From assembly GCF_003046175.1 (NCBI RefSeq), contig NZ_PZZM01000001.1:3985001-4049000 (forward strand): a stretch of DNA of 64,000 nt. Direction: 5' to 3'. Below the pieces are notes generated by a model that saw nothing but the letters and a program-made list of their open reading frames with translations, searched no databases and had not been told where the DNA came from. Position numbers and translations under genes: made by a program. Shown piece by piece: positions 42,980 through 51,933 of the stretch (positions within the stretch are counted from its first letter, which is position 1; every line of letters starts with the position of its first letter). This DNA comes from Bosea sp. 124 (GTDB taxonomy: Bacteria > Pseudomonadota > Alphaproteobacteria > Rhizobiales > Beijerinckiaceae).

Positions 42980-44451
42980 CGGTCGCTGTTTCGACAGTCC
43001 TGGCCCGGCTGGCGCATCCGGCGGATTTCGAAGGCTGGCGGCAGCACGCGCGGCGGCTCGCCCGCGCCAGCATCGCACCCGCGGACATCCTCTGGCAGGT
43101 CGGTGACGAACCGGCAGGCTTGTTCGAGGGCGTCGCAGCCGAGACGATCGAGCGGGTCTCGGGCCGGGACCTCACCGTGCCACGTGATTTTCCGGAGCTG
43201 GCACAGGCCGTGATCTGCCATCGCGATGCCGGCCGTTTCGACCTGCTGTTCAGGCTGCTGCTCCGGCTTCAGCGGGAGCCGGCGCTGCTGCGGATCGTGA
43301 CGGATGGCGACGTCCACCGTGCCTATGCGATGGCGAAGTCGGTGCGTCGCGACACGCACAAAATGACCGCTTTCGTCCGCTTTCGCGAGATCGTCGGGGC
43401 CGATGGCGGCGAGGCCTTCGTCGCCTGGTTCGAGCCGGAGCATCACATCGTCGAACGTGTCTCGCGCTTTTTCGTCGAACGCTTCGCGGCGATGCGCTGG
43501 TCCATCCTGACGCCACTGCGCTCGCTGCATTGGGACGGTGCGACGCTGCATGTGGGCGACGGTGAATCACGCGCGGAGGCGCCCGACGACGATGCGGTCG
43601 AGGCTTACTGGCGAACCTATTACGCCAACATCTTCAATCCGGCCCGGCTCAAGATCAAGGCGATGAAGGCCGAGATGCCGGAGAAGTACTGGCGGAACCT
43701 GCCGGAGGCCGAACTGATCGCTCCCCTGATCGCCGGTGCTGGCCGACGGGCGGAGGAGATGGTGACGAAGGCCCCGACCGCGCCGCCCGAGCGGCATCGC
43801 AGGCAGATGCAGCGCATGCTCAGGGAAGGGCTCGACGAGCCGCTGCCTCCCGCGAGCTGGGAGCAGGCGCGGACCGCGGCAAAGGATTGCGCGCGTTGCG
43901 GTCTGTGCCAGCACGCGACGCAGACCGTTTTCGGCGAAGGGCCGCTTTCGGCGCCGGTCATGTTCGTCGGTGAGCAGCCGGGCGATCAGGAAGATCTTGC
44001 GGGCAGGCCCTTTGTCGGCCCAGCCGGGCGGATGTTCGACAGCATCATGGGCGAGGCTGGGCTCGATCGGCACCGTGCCTATGTCACCAATGCGGTGAAG
44101 CATTTCAAATTCGCGATCAGGGGCAAGCGGCGCATCCACCAGAAGCCGAATGCCGGCGAGGTCTCGGCCTGCCGCTTCTGGCTCGGGCTGGAGCGCGATT
44201 TCGTCAAGCCGGGCCTCGTCGTGGCGTTGGGCGCGACGGCGCTGCATGCGCTGACCGGCCATTCCGGTTCGCTGGCGGCGATGCGCGATCGCGACCTGAC
44301 GTTGGACGATGGCACCAGGCTGGTCGCGACGGTCCATCCCTCCTATCTGCTGCGGCTGCCGGACGAGGTCGCAAGGCAAAGCGAGACGGCCCGGTTCCGC
44401 GCCGATCTCGAACGGGTCGGTCGATTGGCGCCTGGGATCGTTGCCGCCTGA
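42976..44451 (+). CDS. udgX: UdgX family uracil-DNA binding protein fused to a DUF4130-like domain
   Basis: A 491-residue fusion. The N-terminal about 240 residues are the UdgX-linked DUF4130-type domain (probable DNA metabolism protein) with FRLLLRLQREPALLR and the HKMTAFVRFREI stretch. The C-terminal about 220 residues are a family 4-like uracil-DNA glycosylase of the UdgX type: an Fe-S cluster region CARCGLC at about 305-311, motif GEQPGDQED (from Gly332), the UdgX loop KRRIH with His388, and HPSYLLR (His454). In UdgX that His forms a covalent bond to the abasic deoxyribose at uracil sites, making the protein a uracil-DNA trap. The GTG start at 42976 overlaps the radical SAM stop. All key residues are present. 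Confidence 0.9.
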   Translation: MTVAVSTVLARLAHPADFEGWRQHARRLARASIAPADILWQVGDEPAGLFEGVAAETIERVSGRDLTVPRDFPELAQAVICHRDAGRFDLLFRLLLRLQREPALLRIVTDGDVHRAYAMAKSVRRDTHKMTAFVRFREIVGADGGEAFVAWFEPEHHIVERVSRFFVERFAAMRWSILTPLRSLHWDGATLHVGDGESRAEAPDDDAVEAYWRTYYANIFNPARLKIKAMKAEMPEKYWRNLPEAELIAPLIAGAGRRAEEMVTKAPTAPPERHRRQMQRMLREGLDEPLPPASWEQARTAAKDCARCGLCQHATQTVFGEGPLSAPVMFVGEQPGDQEDLAGRPFVGPAGRMFDSIMGEAGLDRHRAYVTNAVKHFKFAIRGKRRIHQKPNAGEVSACRFWLGLERDFVKPGLVVALGATALHALTGHSGSLAAMRDRDLTLDDGTRLVATVHPSYLLRLPDEVARQSETARFRADLERVGRLAPGIVAA

Positions 44452-44514
44452 GCCGCCGGATTTGACCTCTCGCCTGCGGCAGTGTCCCTTCCGGCGGGAG
44501 GAAACGGGGGCGCC

Positions 44515-45276
44515 ATGTTCGAGGATCTGAAGGGCAAGCGCGTGCTGGTCACCGGCGCGTCATCGGGACTGGGGGCGCATTTCGTGCGGCTGCTGGCGGG
44601 GCAGGGTGCCCATGTTGTGGCCACCGCGCGGCGGCGCGAACGCCTGGTCGCGCTTGCCGGGGCATGTGCCGCTCTTCCCGGCAAGGTCGTGCCGGTGGTG
44701 CTGGACGTCGCCTCCATTGAGGCGATCGCGGCCGGGCTCGACGAGGCCACGGCCGCGCTCGGTGGGCTCGACGTCCTCGTCAACAACGCCGGTGTCGCCG
44801 AGCCGGCCCGTGCGCTCGATCTCGACGAAGCGCAGTGGGACGCTCATCTCGACGTCAACCTGAAGGGCTGCTTCTTCGCGGCGCAGGCGGCAGCGCGGAT
44901 CATGTCGCGGCAGGAGGAGGGCGGGGCAATCGTGAACATCGCCTCGATCCTGGGCGAGCGCGTCGCGGCTTCCGTCGCGCCCTATGCGGCGGCCAAGGCC
45001 GGGCTGATCCAGCTCACCAAGGCGCTGGCGTTGGAATGGGCGCGCCACAAGGTCCGGGTCAATGCACTGGCGCCGGGCTATGTCATCACCGACCTCAACC
45101 GCGACTTCTTCGCGACCGAGGCCGGGCAGGCCCTGATCCGGCGCGTCCCGATGCGCCGCGCTGCGGAACTGTCCGATCTCGACGGGCCGTTCCTGCTGCT
45201 CTGCGCCGAGGCTTCGCGCTTCATGACCGGCTCGGTCGTGGCGGTCGATGGCGGGCATCTGGTGAGCGGGCTTTAG
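44515..45276 (+). CDS. SDR family oxidoreductase
   Basis: A 253-residue classical short-chain dehydrogenase. The cofactor motif is TGASSGLG (residues about 13-20), the NNAG motif is VLVNNAGVAEPA, and the catalytic Tyr and Lys are in YAAAKAGLIQ, with Ser in NIASILG. ATG 44515 follows a GGAGG site 13 bases away; the GTG at 44482 is an alternative. It lies 63 bases behind the UdgX gene on the same strand, so it may be the tail of that operon, but it is separated by an intergenic gap and its function is generic. Substrate is unknown. Confidence 0.85.
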   Translation: MFEDLKGKRVLVTGASSGLGAHFVRLLAGQGAHVVATARRRERLVALAGACAALPGKVVPVVLDVASIEAIAAGLDEATAALGGLDVLVNNAGVAEPARALDLDEAQWDAHLDVNLKGCFFAAQAAARIMSRQEEGGAIVNIASILGERVAASVAPYAAAKAGLIQLTKALALEWARHKVRVNALAPGYVITDLNRDFFATEAGQALIRRVPMRRAAELSDLDGPFLLLCAEASRFMTGSVVAVDGGHLVSGL

Positions 45277-45324
45277 CGCGGGCGTCAAGGGCGCATGCAA
45301 GTCGAGGTCCGGAACCGCGTGAAG

Positions 45325-45346
45325 CCCTCTCCCGTGTGGGAGAGGG
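45325..45346. terminator. Strong hairpin between convergent genes
   Basis: CCCTCTCCC (45325-45333), a GTGT loop and GGGAGAGGG (45338-45346) form a perfect nine-base-pair stem. It lies between the SDR gene and the convergent puuE-uraD gene and could end both transcripts, though there is no U-run on either side. The CCCTCTCCC arm is a common hairpin motif in alphaproteobacterial intergenic DNA. Confidence 0.5.
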
Positions 45347-45372
45347 GGCCCTGCGCCCTCAGCCGCCCTGCA

Positions 45373-46794
45373 TCAACCGCGCATGATTTCCTTCAGCCGC
45401 AGCAGGGAGATCTTCTCGACCTGCCCGAGCGCCGTCTCGAACTCCGCGTCCGGAGTGCTCTTCAGGCGCGTCTCGAAGGCCGTCAGGATCGCCTCCTTGC
45501 TCGCGCCGGCCACCGCCATGATGAAGGGGATGCCGAAGCGGGCCTTGTAGGCGTCGTTCAACGCGGTGAAGCGCGTGCGTTCGTCGCTCGTCAGGCGGTC
45601 GAGCCCGGCGGAAGCTTGTTCGCCGATCGATTCCTCCGTCATCTCGCCGGCTGCCGCGAGCTTGCCGGCGAGGTCGGGATGGCCGAGCAGGAGGTGTTTC
45701 AGCCGCTCCTGCGAGTTGGCGCGCAGGACCTTGACCATGGCGGCATGCAGCGTGGCGGCGTCGTCATGGGCGGTGGTGATCCCGCCTTCCCAGGTCGTCT
45801 CGGAAACCCAGGGCGCGTTCTCCCAGATGCGGCCGAAGACCTCGACGAAGAGGGCCTTCGGCACGGCGGAGGGGCGATAACCGCCGGCCGGAGGATGGTG
45901 CCGGATCCAGTGCCTTGCGATGTCGAGCCGGGTCGCGACCCAGACGTGCTCGTGGCTTCGAACATGGTCGAGGAAGCGAGCCAGCGCCGCGGCGCGTCCG
46001 GGCCGGCCGACGAGCCGGCAATGCAGCCCGACCGACATCATTTTCGGGGCGGTCTCGCCCTCCGCATACAGCGTGTCGAAGGTATCCTTCAGATAGGCGA
46101 AGAACTGGTCGCCGCTGTTGAAGCCCTGGGGCGTGGCAAAGCGCATGTCATTGGCGTCGAGCGTATAGGGCACGCTGAGCTGTGGCCCCTTCGGACCGGA
46201 CAGCCAGTAGGGCAGGTCGTCGGCATAGCTGTCGGCGCTGTAGAGGAAGCTGCCTTCCGCCATCATCAGCGGCGTCGTGCGCTCGGAGCTGCGGCCCTGG
46301 TAGAAGCCGAGCGGGCGTTCGCCGGTGAGTTCGCGCTGGATGCGGATGGCCTCGGCGATGTCGGCGGCCTCCCGTTCGGCGGGCACATCGCGATAGTCGA
46401 TCCATTTCAGGCCGTGGCTGGCGATTTCCCAACCGGCCGCCTGCATCGAGGCGGCGATCTCGGGATAACGCTGCAGGGCGCTCGCGACGGCGAAGACGGT
46501 GACCGGCATGGCGCGCTCGGTGAACATGCGCCAAAGCCGCCAGTAGCCGGCACGCGAGCCATATTCGTAGATCGACTCCATGTTCATATGGCGCTGGCCG
46601 GGCCAGGGCGCGGCGCCGACGATCTCCGACAGGAAGGCCTCGGAGGCGGCGTCGCCATGCAGGATGTTGTTCTCGCCGCCTTCTTCGTAGTTGACCACGA
46701 ACTGCACGGCGATCCGCGCCTTGCCCGGCCATTGCGGATGAGGCGGATTGCGGCCATAGCCGGCGAGATCGCGGGGATAGGTGGTGTCGGTCAT
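45373..46794 (-). CDS. Allantoinase (PuuE) fused to OHCU decarboxylase (UraD)
   Basis: A 473-residue two-domain enzyme. The N-terminal about 300 residues are a PuuE-type allantoinase of the polysaccharide deacetylase fold: RDLAGYGRNPPHPQWPGKA, the EYGSRAGYWR motif and GWEIASHGLKWIDY. The C-terminal about 160 residues are UraD: HLLLGHPDLAGKL, SIGEQASAGLDRLT and NDAYKARFGIPFIMAV are family signatures. UraD decarboxylates 2-oxo-4-hydroxy-4-carboxy-5-ureidoimidazoline to S-allantoin, and PuuE opens allantoin to allantoate, so the fusion joins consecutive steps. UraH follows upstream (46800), and PuuD is divergent, so the pathway from urate is complete. Confidence 0.92.
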   Translation of the reverse strand: MTDTTYPRDLAGYGRNPPHPQWPGKARIAVQFVVNYEEGGENNILHGDAASEAFLSEIVGAAPWPGQRHMNMESIYEYGSRAGYWRLWRMFTERAMPVTVFAVASALQRYPEIAASMQAAGWEIASHGLKWIDYRDVPAEREAADIAEAIRIQRELTGERPLGFYQGRSSERTTPLMMAEGSFLYSADSYADDLPYWLSGPKGPQLSVPYTLDANDMRFATPQGFNSGDQFFAYLKDTFDTLYAEGETAPKMMSVGLHCRLVGRPGRAAALARFLDHVRSHEHVWVATRLDIARHWIRHHPPAGGYRPSAVPKALFVEVFGRIWENAPWVSETTWEGGITTAHDDAATLHAAMVKVLRANSQERLKHLLLGHPDLAGKLAAAGEMTEESIGEQASAGLDRLTSDERTRFTALNDAYKARFGIPFIMAVAGASKEAILTAFETRLKSTPDAEFETALGQVEKISLLRLKEIMRG

Positions 46795-46799
46795 GATGC

Positions 46800-47150
46800 T
46801 CAGCTGCCGCGATAGGTGGTGTAGCCATAGGGCGAGGCGAGGAGCGGCACATGGTAGTGGCGCGCCACGTCGGAAATCCCGAAACGGACGGTGACGAGAT
46901 CGAGGAAGGCGGGGTCGGGGAGGTCGACGCCCTTGCCCCGGAAATAGGGGCCGATGGCGAAGTCGATCTCGTAGATGCCGGGCGTGGTATCCTCGGCCGC
47001 CATCAGCGAAGCGCGGCCATCCGCGTCGGTTCGCGTCTCGACCAGCGTTTCGCGCGAGCCGTCGGGCTGGAGGCGCTTCAAGGTCACGGCGACGCCGTTG
47101 CCCGGCTTACCGCCATGGGTGTCGAGGATATGCGTCGAGAGTCCCGCCAT
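46800..47150 (-). CDS. uraH: 5-hydroxyisourate hydrolase
   Basis: A 116-residue transthyretin-fold enzyme that opens 5-hydroxyisourate to OHCU, the step between PuuD and UraD. It starts AGLSTHILDTHGGKPGNGVA, with the conserved active-site His (HILDTHGG), contains a central Arg, and ends with YHVPLLASPYGYTTYRGS, the diagnostic C-terminal tetrapeptide YRGS. AAGGGAC precedes ATG 47150; the frame extends upstream into noncoding bases. The UraD/PuuE fusion starts five bases after its stop, and puuD lies 178 bases away on the opposite strand. Confidence 0.95.
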   Translation of the reverse strand: MAGLSTHILDTHGGKPGNGVAVTLKRLQPDGSRETLVETRTDADGRASLMAAEDTTPGIYEIDFAIGPYFRGKGVDLPDPAFLDLVTVRFGISDVARHYHVPLLASPYGYTTYRGS

Positions 47151-47328
47151 GTCAGTCCCTTGTTCCGGCCGCCGTTCTTTCTGCTGCGGAACGGCGCTTG
47201 CCTGTTCCGCGAGGCCAACCGTAATTTGGCCGGCGGCGAAGTCCACCGGCAGGACCAGCCTGCAAGCTTTCGACCAAGTCCCGTTTTCCGTCCTATTCCC
47301 GCCGTCCCTGTTCTGAGCGGAACCAGCG

Positions 47329-48564
47329 ATGCTCGCAGCCTATCTGATGGAATGGGGAGGCATGCTGCTGCGCTGGCTGCATGTGATCACGGCGATCGCC
47401 TGGATCGGCTCGTCGTTCTTCTTCATCCATCTCGATGCCAGCCTGCGGCCCGCCGCCGACATCCCGAAGGGCGAAGGGGGCAGGGCGTGGCAGGTCCATG
47501 GTGGCGGCTTCTACGAGATGCGCAAATACATGGTCGCACCGGCCGTCATGCCGAACGAGCTGACCTGGCACAAATGGCAGAGCTACTGGACCTGGATCTC
47601 GGGCTTCTTCCTGCTGGTTTGGGTCTATTACGCTCAATCGGAACTCTATCTGATCGATCCCGCCGTGATGGCACTGTCGCCGCTGGCGGCAGGCGCGATC
47701 GGCATTATGGCGCTGGTTCTGGGTTGGCTGTTCTATGACTGGCTCTGCCGTTCGGCGCTGGGCCGCAACGACGTCGTGCTGGGGCTGCTCGGCTTCGGCT
47801 ATGTGATCGCCGCGAGCTGGGCTTTCGCCTCGGTGTTTTCGGGACGCGGCGCATTGATCCATACCGGCGCGCTGATGGCCACGATCATGACCGCCAATGT
47901 CTTCTTCAACATCATGCCTGGGCAGCGCAAGGTCATCGCCGCGCTGACGGCCGGGCAGACACCGGACCCGAAATACGGCAAGGCGGCCAAGCAGCGCTCG
48001 ACGCACAACAACTACATCACCCTGCCGGTGCTGTTCCTGATGCTGTCGAACCATTATCCGGTGACCTATGCCAATTCGGCGGTGATCCCGGCTCTGGTCG
48101 CCCTCATCATCGTGGCCGGCGCCCTGATCCGGCACTTCTTCAACATCCGCCATGCGGACCATGCGAAATCGCCGTGGTGGACCTGGGCGGTCGCGCTGGT
48201 TGCGCTGTGGCTCGCCTTCTGGGTGGCGATGGCGTCCTCACCCGGCGGACGCGAACGGCTGGGGCTTTCGCCCTTGCCCGAGCCCCAGCCGATTCTACTC
48301 GCGAGCGCGCGCCTTCCGCCGGCCGAGGTCGCCGACATCGTCACCGGGCGCTGCGCCATGTGCCACGCGCCCGAGCCGTCCTGGCCCGGCATCCAGATTC
48401 CGCCCAAGGGTGTCTTGCTGCACGAGCCCGGGCACATCGCGGCGCAGGCGCGTGCGATCCGGACGCAGGCCGTGATGACGCATGCGATGCCGCCGAACAA
48501 TCTGTCCGGGATGACGCCGGATGAGCGCCGGGTCCTCGCGGCCTGGCTGGTTCCGGGTCGGTGA
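47329..48564 (+). CDS. puuD: Urate hydroxylase PuuD, membrane-bound with cytochrome c domain
   Basis: A 411-residue inner-membrane protein. The first about 300 residues hold about eight transmembrane helices with the urate hydroxylase core (the long polar loop AYLMEWGGMLLRWLHVITAI then the conserved RKYMVAPAVMPNELTWHKWQ region). The C-terminal about 85 residues are a soluble cytochrome c domain with a heme motif CAMCH (GRCAMCHAPEP), facing the periplasm. PuuD oxidises urate to 5-hydroxyisourate and passes electrons to a c-type cytochrome chain. It is divergent from uraH, an arrangement consistent with one regulated urate-catabolic unit. Confidence 0.93.
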   Translation: MLAAYLMEWGGMLLRWLHVITAIAWIGSSFFFIHLDASLRPAADIPKGEGGRAWQVHGGGFYEMRKYMVAPAVMPNELTWHKWQSYWTWISGFFLLVWVYYAQSELYLIDPAVMALSPLAAGAIGIMALVLGWLFYDWLCRSALGRNDVVLGLLGFGYVIAASWAFASVFSGRGALIHTGALMATIMTANVFFNIMPGQRKVIAALTAGQTPDPKYGKAAKQRSTHNNYITLPVLFLMLSNHYPVTYANSAVIPALVALIIVAGALIRHFFNIRHADHAKSPWWTWAVALVALWLAFWVAMASSPGGRERLGLSPLPEPQPILLASARLPPAEVADIVTGRCAMCHAPEPSWPGIQIPPKGVLLHEPGHIAAQARAIRTQAVMTHAMPPNNLSGMTPDERRVLAAWLVPGR

Positions 48565-48737
48565 GACGCGCGGGCATCGTTACCGCTTCTTGACCCTGTT
48601 CGCGCGCGGCTGAACGGCTCCGCGATTTCATTCAGTTTCGGTTCACCTGCCTGCCGCCATGGTCCGTCCACTGACAGGCTGGAGGCTGGCTCCCCTATCC
48701 GGAGCCGTCCAACCCTGAAAGGGGACCGGGGGGTCCG

Positions 48738-51233
48738 TTGAACGCGCTTTTGAGAAAGGGCGCCGGCTATCCGCTGGCGGCCGTTGGATTTCTTTGTGTC
48801 TGGGTGGTCCTGTGCTGGCCCTGGCTGTCGGGTGCGGTCACCATTCCGTTCGACGCCAAGGCCCATTTTCAGGCACAGATCCAGTTCCTGGCGCAGGCGC
48901 TGCACTCGGGGCAGTCGCCGTTCTGGACGCATAACGTCTTCGGCGGCTCGCCGCAGGTGGCAGACCCTCAGTCCCTGATCTTCTCGCCCGCAATCCTCCT
49001 GGCGCTACTTTCGCCCTCGCCGAGCTTCCGTGCGGTCGATGCCTATGTGCTGGCGCATCTGCTGGCGGGCGGGCTCGCCCTGATGATGTTCTTCCGCGAC
49101 CGCAACTGGCATCCCGCCGGTGGGCTGATGGCGGCGCTCGTCTTTGCCTTCGGCGCCTCGGCGGCGTGGCGCGTCCAGCATGTGGGGCAGATCGCGAGCC
49201 TCGCCTTCTTCGCCATCTCGTTCTGGCTGACGGCGCGCATGCTGCAGCGCTCCTCACTGCTCGCGGGCGCCTTCGCCGGCCTGTCAGCCGGGCTGATGGT
49301 GCTCGAGCCCGACCAGGTCGCGCTGCTCGGCAGCTATATCCTGATCGGCATGGTCGGGGCGCACTGGATGTCCGGCGGCTGGGCGTCGGTCCGGCGCAGC
49401 CTGCCCGCGATCGGCGTGGCGAGCCTGGCGGGCGCCGTGACCATCGCCCTGCCGCTGCTCTGGACCTGGCTCTTCGCCGAGGCGACGACGCGTCCCGCGA
49501 TCGATCTGGCGGAGGCCGGCCGGGGCTCGCTGCATCCGGCCTCGCTGCTGACCGCCTTCTTCGGCGATCTCTTCGGCGCGCAGAATCCGAATGTGGACTT
49601 CTGGGGCCCGTACAACAATCCGAACTGGGCGAAGGAACTCTACCTGTCGCAGAACATGGGGCAGGTCTATTTCGGCGCCCTGCCGCTGCTGCTGCTGATC
49701 GCGCCCGGCCTGACGCGCGGCTGGCTGTGGGACCGGGCGGTGCGGCCGCTGAGCCTGCTCTTCGTCTTCATGGTGCTGTTCGCGCTTGGCCGCTACACGC
49801 CTGTTTTCGACCTCGCCTATGATTATCTGCCGGGGGTCAAGGTGTTCCGCCGCCCGGCCGATGCGACCTTCCTGATCGGGGCGCTCGGCGCGCTGCTGTC
49901 CGGCTATGTCCTGCACCGAATCCTGACGGCCGAGCCCGGCACCTCGTTCCGGCGCGATCTGCTGGCAGGGGGCGCCGCGGTGTTGGCCGTCGCGGGCCTG
50001 GCGCTTGTGCTGTCGCGGGGCGAGGGCCATCTGGGCGACGCCTGGCGGCCGGTCATGCTGGCGCTCGGCTGGTTTGCCGCCGCCGCTGGCGTCGTCCTCC
50101 TGCTCCAGCGCTGGCGCGGTGCGATCGGCCCGGTCGCTGCCGCCGTTCTCGTTACCGGCGTCGTAGCCGCCGATCTCGGCGCCAATAACGGCCCCAACGA
50201 ATCGACGGCGCTGCCGCCGCAGCTTTACGACGTGCTGCGTCCGGAGACGCGCAACGAGACCGTCGCGGTCCTGAAGCGGTTGACCACCCAGCCGGCGGGC
50301 TCGCCGCGACGGGACCGCATCGAACTGCTCGGCATGGGCTTCGAATGGCCCAATGCTGCGCTGGTGCATGGCCTAGACCATACGCTCGGCTATAATCCGC
50401 TGCGTCTGGCCGATTTCTCCGAAGCCGTCGGCACGCGCGACGGCATCGCCTCGCCCTCCGAGCGCAAATTCACGCCGCTGTTTCCGTCCTATCGCTGCCG
50501 CCTCGCCAATCTGCTGGGGCTTCGCTACATCGCCTCGCCCGTGCCGATCGAGCAGGTCGACCACGCCCTGCGGGATGGCGATCTCAAGCTGGTTGCGCGG
50601 ACGAAGGATGGCTATGTCTACGAGAATCCGCAGGCGCTGCCGCGCGTGCAGTTCGTCGGCGGCTGGGAACTCGCCGATTTCGACGGCATGAAGCAGGGCG
50701 GGCGCTGGCCGGAGGTCGATCCGCAGCAGGCCGTGCTGCTCGAGGTCGAGCCGCCGTTGGCGATGCCCGAGGGGCCGGCGCAGGTGAAGGCGGAGATCAA
50801 GCTGAGCCGCTACGAGAACACCGAAGTCGAGATCGAGGTCACGACGGCCGCCGCCGGCTTCGTCGTGCTGAACGACACCTGGCATCCCTGGTGGCGGGCG
50901 CAGGTCGATGGCGTCGAGACCGAGATTCTGAAGGCTAATGTGCTGTTCCGCGCCGTGCAGGTGCCGGCTGGCACGCACAGGGTGCGGTTCAGCTTCAATC
51001 CGATCGAAGGTGCATTGGCCGAATTCCGCGAACGCGTCAGCCCGCCTGCACGGGAGGAGGAGGACCTGCTGCCGCTGCCGCCGCTGCCCGAGGAGCCGCT
51101 GGTCGCGGAAGGGGGCGGGCTGCTGCCGTCCTTGCTGGCGGGACCGTCGCAGCAAGCGCGCGATTCGCTGCGTCTCGGCCCGGCGCCGATGGCGGCCGGA
51201 CGTGAGGTGGTGTCCTCGGCCCAGGCTCACTGA
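48738..51233 (+). CDS. Large polytopic membrane protein, YfhO/GT-C-like
   Basis: An 831-residue inner-membrane protein with about 12 hydrophobic segments in the first 470 residues and a large periplasmic C-terminal domain. It has the pattern of YfhO-family (GT-C-like glycosyltransferase) proteins: PFDAKAHFQAQIQFLAQALH in the first loop, GQSPFWTHNVFGGSPQVADP, then LPGVKVFRRPADATFL and DTWHPWWRAQVDGVETEILK in the C-terminal beta domain. The last about 60 residues are a Pro/Glu/Leu-rich tail (PPAREEEDLLPLPPLPEE). The only start in place is a TTG at 48738 after a GGGGGG site, so the true start is uncertain. Role would be sugar transfer from a polyprenyl donor, inferred. Confidence 0.7.
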   Translation: MNALLRKGAGYPLAAVGFLCVWVVLCWPWLSGAVTIPFDAKAHFQAQIQFLAQALHSGQSPFWTHNVFGGSPQVADPQSLIFSPAILLALLSPSPSFRAVDAYVLAHLLAGGLALMMFFRDRNWHPAGGLMAALVFAFGASAAWRVQHVGQIASLAFFAISFWLTARMLQRSSLLAGAFAGLSAGLMVLEPDQVALLGSYILIGMVGAHWMSGGWASVRRSLPAIGVASLAGAVTIALPLLWTWLFAEATTRPAIDLAEAGRGSLHPASLLTAFFGDLFGAQNPNVDFWGPYNNPNWAKELYLSQNMGQVYFGALPLLLLIAPGLTRGWLWDRAVRPLSLLFVFMVLFALGRYTPVFDLAYDYLPGVKVFRRPADATFLIGALGALLSGYVLHRILTAEPGTSFRRDLLAGGAAVLAVAGLALVLSRGEGHLGDAWRPVMLALGWFAAAAGVVLLLQRWRGAIGPVAAAVLVTGVVAADLGANNGPNESTALPPQLYDVLRPETRNETVAVLKRLTTQPAGSPRRDRIELLGMGFEWPNAALVHGLDHTLGYNPLRLADFSEAVGTRDGIASPSERKFTPLFPSYRCRLANLLGLRYIASPVPIEQVDHALRDGDLKLVARTKDGYVYENPQALPRVQFVGGWELADFDGMKQGGRWPEVDPQQAVLLEVEPPLAMPEGPAQVKAEIKLSRYENTEVEIEVTTAAAGFVVLNDTWHPWWRAQVDGVETEILKANVLFRAVQVPAGTHRVRFSFNPIEGALAEFRERVSPPAREEEDLLPLPPLPEEPLVAEGGGLLPSLLAGPSQQARDSLRLGPAPMAAGREVVSSAQAH

Positions 51234-51316
51234 GCGGGCAAGGCTCACAGGCCGAAGGTCGGTCGCGGTCCCTCCTGCTCGCGCCGGTCAGCGGGGCCGG
51301 CGTTTCAGGGGCCTGT

Positions 51317-51745
51317 TCAGGCGCCGGTGTCGGCCGCAAGGCCGGCGGCAGCGATCCCGCTGACGGCGGCGGCCTCGTCATTATCGGAGGTGTCGCCCGA
51401 GATGCCGATGGCGCCCAGCAGCGTGCCGGCGCCATCGCGGATCAGGACACCGCCCGGCACTGGAACGAGCGATCCGCCTGCCGCATGGGTCGCTGCGTCG
51501 ATGAAATAGGGCCGCTCCAGCGCCATCTTGTGCAGCGCCCGTCCACCGATCCCCAGCGCCACGACGCCATGCGCCTTGCCGAGCGCGATCTCGCCGCGCT
51601 TCAGGCTGGTGCCGTCCTGGGCGATGAAGAGCTTCTGCGCGCCGCGCGAATCGAGAATGGCGATGGTCAGGGGCTTGAAGCCTGCCGCTCCGGCATGGGC
51701 GAGCGTGGCCGACATGATCGTCTGAGCCTGGGCGAGCGTCAGCAT
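51317..51745 (-). CDS. GlcG/HbpS family protein
   Basis: A 142-residue single-domain protein of the GlcG/HbpS (DUF336) family. It starts LTLAQAQTIMSATLAHAGAA, carries PLTIAILDSRGAQKLFIAQD and ends with GGVLIRDGAGTLLGAIGISG then DTSDNDEAAAVSGIAAAGL. Length and pattern fit; heme or cobalamin-related binding and a redox-sensing role are known for some members. AGGAG lies about eight bases before ATG 51745. It stands between the YfhO-like gene (convergent ends) and the LysM gene (divergent), and shows no clear operon partner. Confidence 0.88.
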   Translation of the reverse strand: MLTLAQAQTIMSATLAHAGAAGFKPLTIAILDSRGAQKLFIAQDGTSLKRGEIALGKAHGVVALGIGGRALHKMALERPYFIDAATHAAGGSLVPVPGGVLIRDGAGTLLGAIGISGDTSDNDEAAAVSGIAAAGLAADTGA

Positions 51746-51933
51746 CGGGGAAACTCCTGTTATGGTCCAGCGCGCTTGTGACAGCGCTTTGCCCGCCGGG
51801 GAAGCGGTTTTCGCAGCCGGAACGGCAGGGCGATGCCGGCTGCGACCGCCGGAAAGCGCCTCGGCCGCAAAGGCGCCTTGAACATGTCATCGCAGTTGGG
51901 CTTGATGGGGTCCCAACGGATGGAGGAAACGCC

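Noticed and set aside
45325..45346. Attenuator or riboswitch at the CCCTCTCCC hairpin
   Set aside because: It lies between two convergent 3' ends, not upstream of a start codon, so terminator or repeat hairpin is the better reading.
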